Positions 60,825 to 64,000 of a stretch of 64,000 nt of DNA are shown piece by piece; the stretch's first letter is position 1, and every line of letters begins with the position of its first letter. Under the pieces are notes generated by a model. It saw only the letters and a list, made by a program, of their open reading frames with translations. It searched no databases and had not been told where the DNA came from. The stretch spans positions 62,001-126,000 of the forward strand of contig CAIQVH010000017.1 of the NCBI GenBank assembly GCA_903875215.1. Reading direction: 5' to 3'. The stretch comes from an uncultured Anaerolineae bacterium. GTDB taxonomy: Bacteria > Chloroflexota > Anaerolineae > Anaerolineales > Villigracilaceae. The position numbers and the translations under genes are program-made.

Positions 60825-61798
60825 CGGGTGCCATCCTGATTCATTAAATCAGCAAGGTTGTAATCAATCTCCAGCCCATCCAGCAGATTTTTGATGGTAT
60901 TCCAGTGCACCCGCTCCCAGGCTGCCGGGCTGGAATTGGCATTGTGCGGAGCGAGCATCACATTTTCCATCCGAATCAGCGGACTGGTCTGCGGGAGTGG
61001 TTCAAACTCGAAGACATCCAGCGCCGCGCCGCCCAGTTTTCCGGTTTCAAGGGCCGCGATCAAGGCTGGTTCATCCACAATCGGGCCGCGGGCAGTATTG
61101 ATCAGCACTGCGCCGGGCCGGACGTGCGCCAGCGTGTCAGGGTTGATCAGGTGCCGGGAGGTGGGATTCAGGTCACAGTTGATGGAAATATAATCAGACC
61201 GAGAGAGAAGCGCGGCGAGAGAAGTCATCTCAACGCCGGTTTCAGCAATAAAAACATGGTCAATATCAACAATATCGGTGCCGAGCACTTTCATCCCGAA
61301 GGCGCGGGCGCGGCGCGTCAGCGCTTTGCCAATCGCGCCAACGCCGATGATGCCCAGCGTCTGCTCGTGCAAGGCTTTGCCGGGGATTTTGTCCCAGATG
61401 CCGCTCTTCATCTGAAGATTCATCCACGGCTGGCGGCGCGCAAAAGCCAGGATGTAGCCCATCACGGTATCGGCTACCGGCAGGGTGAAGGCGTTGGGAG
61501 TGCGTCCCAGCCTGATTCCCAACCGGGAGCAATTTTCAGCGTCGATCGAATCGACCCCTGTCCCCCACTTGGAGATGACTTTCAGGCGCGGGGCGCAGGC
61601 TTCCAGCACGCGGGCCGTGTAACGGTCATCGCCGCAGATGGCGCCATCAAATTGGCCGGCATATTTTAGAATCTCGGCTTCTTCGAGCCGTTCGTGGACT
61701 TCGGGCAGGATCAGGTCGATGTCAAAAGAAGCAAACACGGGGCGAAAGCGCTCCACAAACGGGAGCATGTATGGGGCAGAAAAAAGGACAGTTTTCAT
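60821..61798 (-). CDS. D-isomer-specific 2-hydroxyacid dehydrogenase
   Basis: 325 residues. NAD-binding GIIGVGAIGKALTRRARAFG (149-168), catalytic Arg in INTARGPIVDEPAL, Glu downstream and His in LAPHNANSS. The family includes phosphoglycerate and erythronate-phosphate dehydrogenases. Within a glycan operon beside a cytidylyltransferase it may make or recycle a sugar-acid or oxoacid precursor. Confidence 0.9.
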   Translation of the reverse strand: MKTVLFSAPYMLPFVERFRPVFASFDIDLILPEVHERLEEAEILKYAGQFDGAICGDDRYTARVLEACAPRLKVISKWGTGVDSIDAENCSRLGIRLGRTPNAFTLPVADTVMGYILAFARRQPWMNLQMKSGIWDKIPGKALHEQTLGIIGVGAIGKALTRRARAFGMKVLGTDIVDIDHVFIAETGVEMTSLAALLSRSDYISINCDLNPTSRHLINPDTLAHVRPGAVLINTARGPIVDEPALIAALETGKLGGAALDVFEFEPLPQTSPLIRMENVMLAPHNANSSPAAWERVHWNTIKNLLDGLEIDYNLADLMNQDGTR

Positions 61799-61807
61799 GG
61801 TTCCTAA

Positions 61808-62482
61808 TCAGGCCAGGCCCAGACGGCGGCGCATGAGCAAGTCGGCGATCTCGAAATCGGCTTCTTCGTCGATATCTACCGCTTCGAGACGGGGAATTTC
61901 GAACATCAGTGGACGTTCACCCATCCGGTTGCGGCGCGCCAGCAGGTTTTGGCGGGTGAACAGGTAAAAGCAGGAGTTCTCTTCGTAAACGGGCGGCAGA
62001 TCCTGGGTTTGGAGCAGGATGGCCGGGTTGTGATTGAGGGCGCGGGTGAGCGAATCCCACAGGCGGGTTTGCAGCCGGGTGACGGAAAACATCGAGTCGA
62101 AAGCCGGGTACGCGGCGAGGAATTTTTGAATCGCCCCGGAGATGGTTTCCGCTTTCAGTAGCGGGTTGGTGCTGTGAGTTTGCAGGTAGAAATCGGCTTC
62201 GAGTTGGGCCATGTCGTAAGCCAGGATTTCGTTCATGGGGATTTCTGGCGCGCGGAGATGCTCGGGGCGCTGGATGATCTTCACCTGCGGGAAGTTCTCC
62301 CGCAGCCCGGCCATGACCGGTTCTGAATCAGTATCCACCATGATGCTGGTCACTTCCGGGACGGCGCTCAGCGTCTCGAGGATGTGCTGGTAGAGTGGTT
62401 TCCCGGCCAGCGGACGATAGTTTTTTCCCGGCACACGCTGGGAATGGTGACGCATGGGAACAAGGGCGGCGATTGTAGGCAT
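61808..62482 (-). CDS. Acylneuraminate cytidylyltransferase-like CMP-sugar synthetase
   Basis: 224 residues. AALVPMRHHSQRVPGKNYRP is a variant of the CTP-binding loop of NeuA/KdsB-type enzymes, followed by LAGKPLYQHILETL and VDTDSEPV. The likely reaction is CTP plus a nonulosonate-type acid sugar giving the CMP-sugar. No NeuB-type synthase lies in the window, so the sugar is unidentified. ATG at 62482 is next to the upstream stop; an in-frame ATG at 62491 would overlap it. Confidence 0.82.
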   Translation of the reverse strand: MPTIAALVPMRHHSQRVPGKNYRPLAGKPLYQHILETLSAVPEVTSIMVDTDSEPVMAGLRENFPQVKIIQRPEHLRAPEIPMNEILAYDMAQLEADFYLQTHSTNPLLKAETISGAIQKFLAAYPAFDSMFSVTRLQTRLWDSLTRALNHNPAILLQTQDLPPVYEENSCFYLFTRQNLLARRNRMGERPLMFEIPRLEAVDIDEEADFEIADLLMRRRLGLA

Positions 62483-62483
62483 A

Positions 62484-63419
62484 TTACCCATTATTATACC
62501 GAATCGGCTCGATCTGGCGCCTGGGGGTCTCAACGATCTCCATCCCGCGCGGATAGTAGAAAGTCTGGCGCAGTTGCCAGTTCCATTCGAGCGACTGGCG
62601 GTAGCCCTGGTAGGTGCCCCAGAACTGGTTGAAGCGGAACCAGAAAATGCTGGCAAAATTTTTGAACAGCACTTTTTGCTGCGCGGCGTGCCACAAGTCA
62701 TTGAAAATATTGCCGCTTGTCATGCGGATGAAATCGTAGGCGTTAAAATGCGCCTCAGGGTAAATCCGTTTAAAGGCCATCGCCTCGCGCCGGTAGCGGT
62801 TGCGCACCCCTTGGGGTGTTTCGTTATGGAGATGGATAATCTCCGCTTCGGCGACATAGGCGAGACCATGCCCGTTTGACTGCATCCACCTGGCCCAGGC
62901 CAGGTCTTCCAGGCCGGTCAATGTTTCATCATAGGGATGGATTTCCCACAACGAGCGGCGGATGGCGGCGTTGGCATTATTGCAGAACGGGTGGGATTGG
63001 CGTAAATCAGAGACATCTGGGAACCAGCGGGCGAAAATCTCGTGTTCAGAGAATTTGCTGATCTCCGTGCCACGCTGCTTGCCGTAGGTCAGCCCGATGG
63101 AGGCATCTGCAAAGGGTTCGAGTAAACCCTCCAGCCAGTCGGGATAGACTGGGTAGACATGCGCCGAGGCGATGATAACCAACTCGCGGGTGGCGGCTTC
63201 GATCCCGTGGTTGAGCGAATGGCCAAAAGTGAATTCCTGTGGGGCAATGTGGACAATTTTCGCGCCGAAAGATTCTGCAATCATCACCGTTTCATCCGTC
63301 GAGCCGGAGTCAACCAGGATGATTTCCACATCCTCGAGCGTTTGCTGCTTGATCCCTTCCAGCAGGCGCGGCAGGTGGCGGGCTTCGTTATAGGCGCGGA
63401 TGACAATGGAACAGTTCAT
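62484..63419 (-). CDS. GT2-family glycosyltransferase (rhamnosyl-like)
   Basis: 311 residues. CSIVIRAYNEARHLPRLLEG, LVDSGSTDETV and the acceptor-side ALTGLEDLAWARWMQ-type segment (TLTGLEDLAWARWMQSNGHG) resemble GT2 enzymes of O-antigen clusters. The C-terminal ~90 residues are basic and aromatic. It overlaps the upstream membrane protein gene by 4 nt, while the cytidylyltransferase ATG at 62482 lies one base beyond its stop. Confidence 0.92.
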   Translation of the reverse strand: MNCSIVIRAYNEARHLPRLLEGIKQQTLEDVEIILVDSGSTDETVMIAESFGAKIVHIAPQEFTFGHSLNHGIEAATRELVIIASAHVYPVYPDWLEGLLEPFADASIGLTYGKQRGTEISKFSEHEIFARWFPDVSDLRQSHPFCNNANAAIRRSLWEIHPYDETLTGLEDLAWARWMQSNGHGLAYVAEAEIIHLHNETPQGVRNRYRREAMAFKRIYPEAHFNAYDFIRMTSGNIFNDLWHAAQQKVLFKNFASIFWFRFNQFWGTYQGYRQSLEWNWQLRQTFYYPRGMEIVETPRRQIEPIRYNNG

Positions 63420-64000
63420 GGATTGCGTTTGTAGACGCGGCCTTCCGCATCCTCGTAAACCAGCGTCCAGGTTTGCTCCCAATCTGGCGCCGAGAGCATC
63501 TCAGTGAAACCTTCCTTCCGCCCTTTGGTCCAGGCGGTTTTGAAGGCCACAAAATAATCGGCGTCGTGTGAACGCGTGACCGTGTTGGTAAATTGCGCAT
63601 CATAAAGATAGTAGGGCAGGCCATTTTCAACGATCACCGTTGAATGATGCACATTTTCCTGGATGTAAGCATAGGCACTGAAATAACCATCTACGCCAAC
63701 TGACTCTTCAAACTGGTCACAGAGCACCGCATCCCCATTGGGCACATACTCCAGCAGGCCACGATTGCGTCGCAGACCCACGGCTCCAACGCCCAGAACC
63801 AAAAGGGCGATCAGCGCCGAAAAAACCAGGCGGGGCGCGATCCAGTTGTAAAGCCGGTTGATAATGGGTTCCAACAAGACCAACAGCAAAACAGCTTCAT
63901 AAGCGAGGAATCCAACTGCAAAACGCCAGGCGATCTGGGTCGGTTGCTGGTTATTGCCCAGGAAAGCCGAAGCAGGCGTCAGTACGAAAGTCAAAAAGAG
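63416..64000 (-). CDS. Membrane protein, 3' part only (window edge)
   Basis: The frame is open to the right edge, so only about 194 C-terminal residues are visible. Two hydrophobic segments (FLAYEAVLLLVLLEPII and LVFSALIALLVLGVGAVGL) precede a soluble domain of ~120 residues (YVPNGDAVLCDQFEES, YFSAYAYIQENVHHSTVIVE). A multi-pass region ending in a soluble domain fits a GT-C type enzyme, but the diagnostic N-terminal loop is outside the window. First visible gene of the glycan operon. Confidence 0.6.
   Translation of the reverse strand, partial: LFLTFVLTPASAFLGNNQQPTQIAWRFAVGFLAYEAVLLLVLLEPIINRLYNWIAPRLVFSALIALLVLGVGAVGLRRNRGLLEYVPNGDAVLCDQFEESVGVDGYFSAYAYIQENVHHSTVIVENGLPYYLYDAQFTNTVTRSHDADYFVAFKTAWTKGRKEGFTEMLSAPDWEQTWTLVYEDAEGRVYKRNP

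Overview
The window is 64 kb of a high-GC bacterial chromosome that I place, by inference, in the Chloroflexota, most likely class Anaerolineae. Reasons: Thr/Pro-rich lipoproteins with NBR1-type Ig domains, split TIGR03960/TIGR03936-type radical SAM genes, promoters whose -10 box sits 7 nt before the start codon, and a set of housekeeping genes (dnaK, clpC, lysS, greA, tex, ssrA) scattered singly rather than in classical operons. No phage, transposase, integrase, rRNA, tRNA or CRISPR array was seen. The only RNA gene is ssrA (tmRNA) at 23716-24114 on the minus strand. No stretch over 300 bases lacks a gene.

Layout. 1-8.5 kb (+): a GT4 glycosyltransferase, a methyltransferase, a YiiX-like permuted papain-fold protein, then (after a minus-strand cold-shock gene) a nucleotide-sugar epimerase, a ketopantoate reductase-like enzyme, a GT-C membrane protein and a TGS-nucleoside kinase. 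8.5-24.1 kb (mostly -): S9 peptidase, a cysteine-rich 4Fe-4S protein (+), two zinc-ribbon proteins carrying L7/L12-like modules, lysS, greA, a PIG-L deacetylase, an SbcD-like nuclease, a C39-like/TPR protein, dnaK, an HtrA-type lipoprotein protease with a lectin-like tail, and tmRNA. 24.2-35 kb: a split radical SAM system diverging from tex, msrA, a small secreted orphan, clpC, a HIT protein, a stand-alone BLUF photoreceptor and an alpha/beta hydrolase.

35.2-46.2 kb (+): a BMP-family (nucleoside-type) ABC transporter (binding lipoprotein, two permeases, double ATPase) followed directly by six tandem lipoproteins. Each has a lipobox, a short conserved segment, a Pro/Thr-rich spacer and one NBR1-type Ig domain; several have extra C-terminal modules. 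This array is the most unusual part of the window. It runs into queG and rdgB.

47.8-64 kb (-): an alpha/beta hydrolase and a NarL-type sensor kinase, then a 13.4-kb tightly packed surface-glycan operon, still open at the right edge. In transcription order it encodes a membrane protein, GT2, CMP-sugar synthetase, 2-hydroxyacid dehydrogenase, SDR, DUF115 protein, GT2, GT39-like, GT2, Wzz-like, Wzy-like, sulfotransferase, SGNH protein and MBOAT acyltransferase. The genes together suggest a polymerised surface glycan containing a CMP-activated acidic sugar and modified by sulfation and O-acylation.

Start codons were re-chosen in many genes from ribosome-binding sites, family N-termini or promoter geometry. 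All family assignments come from reading motifs, not from database searches.
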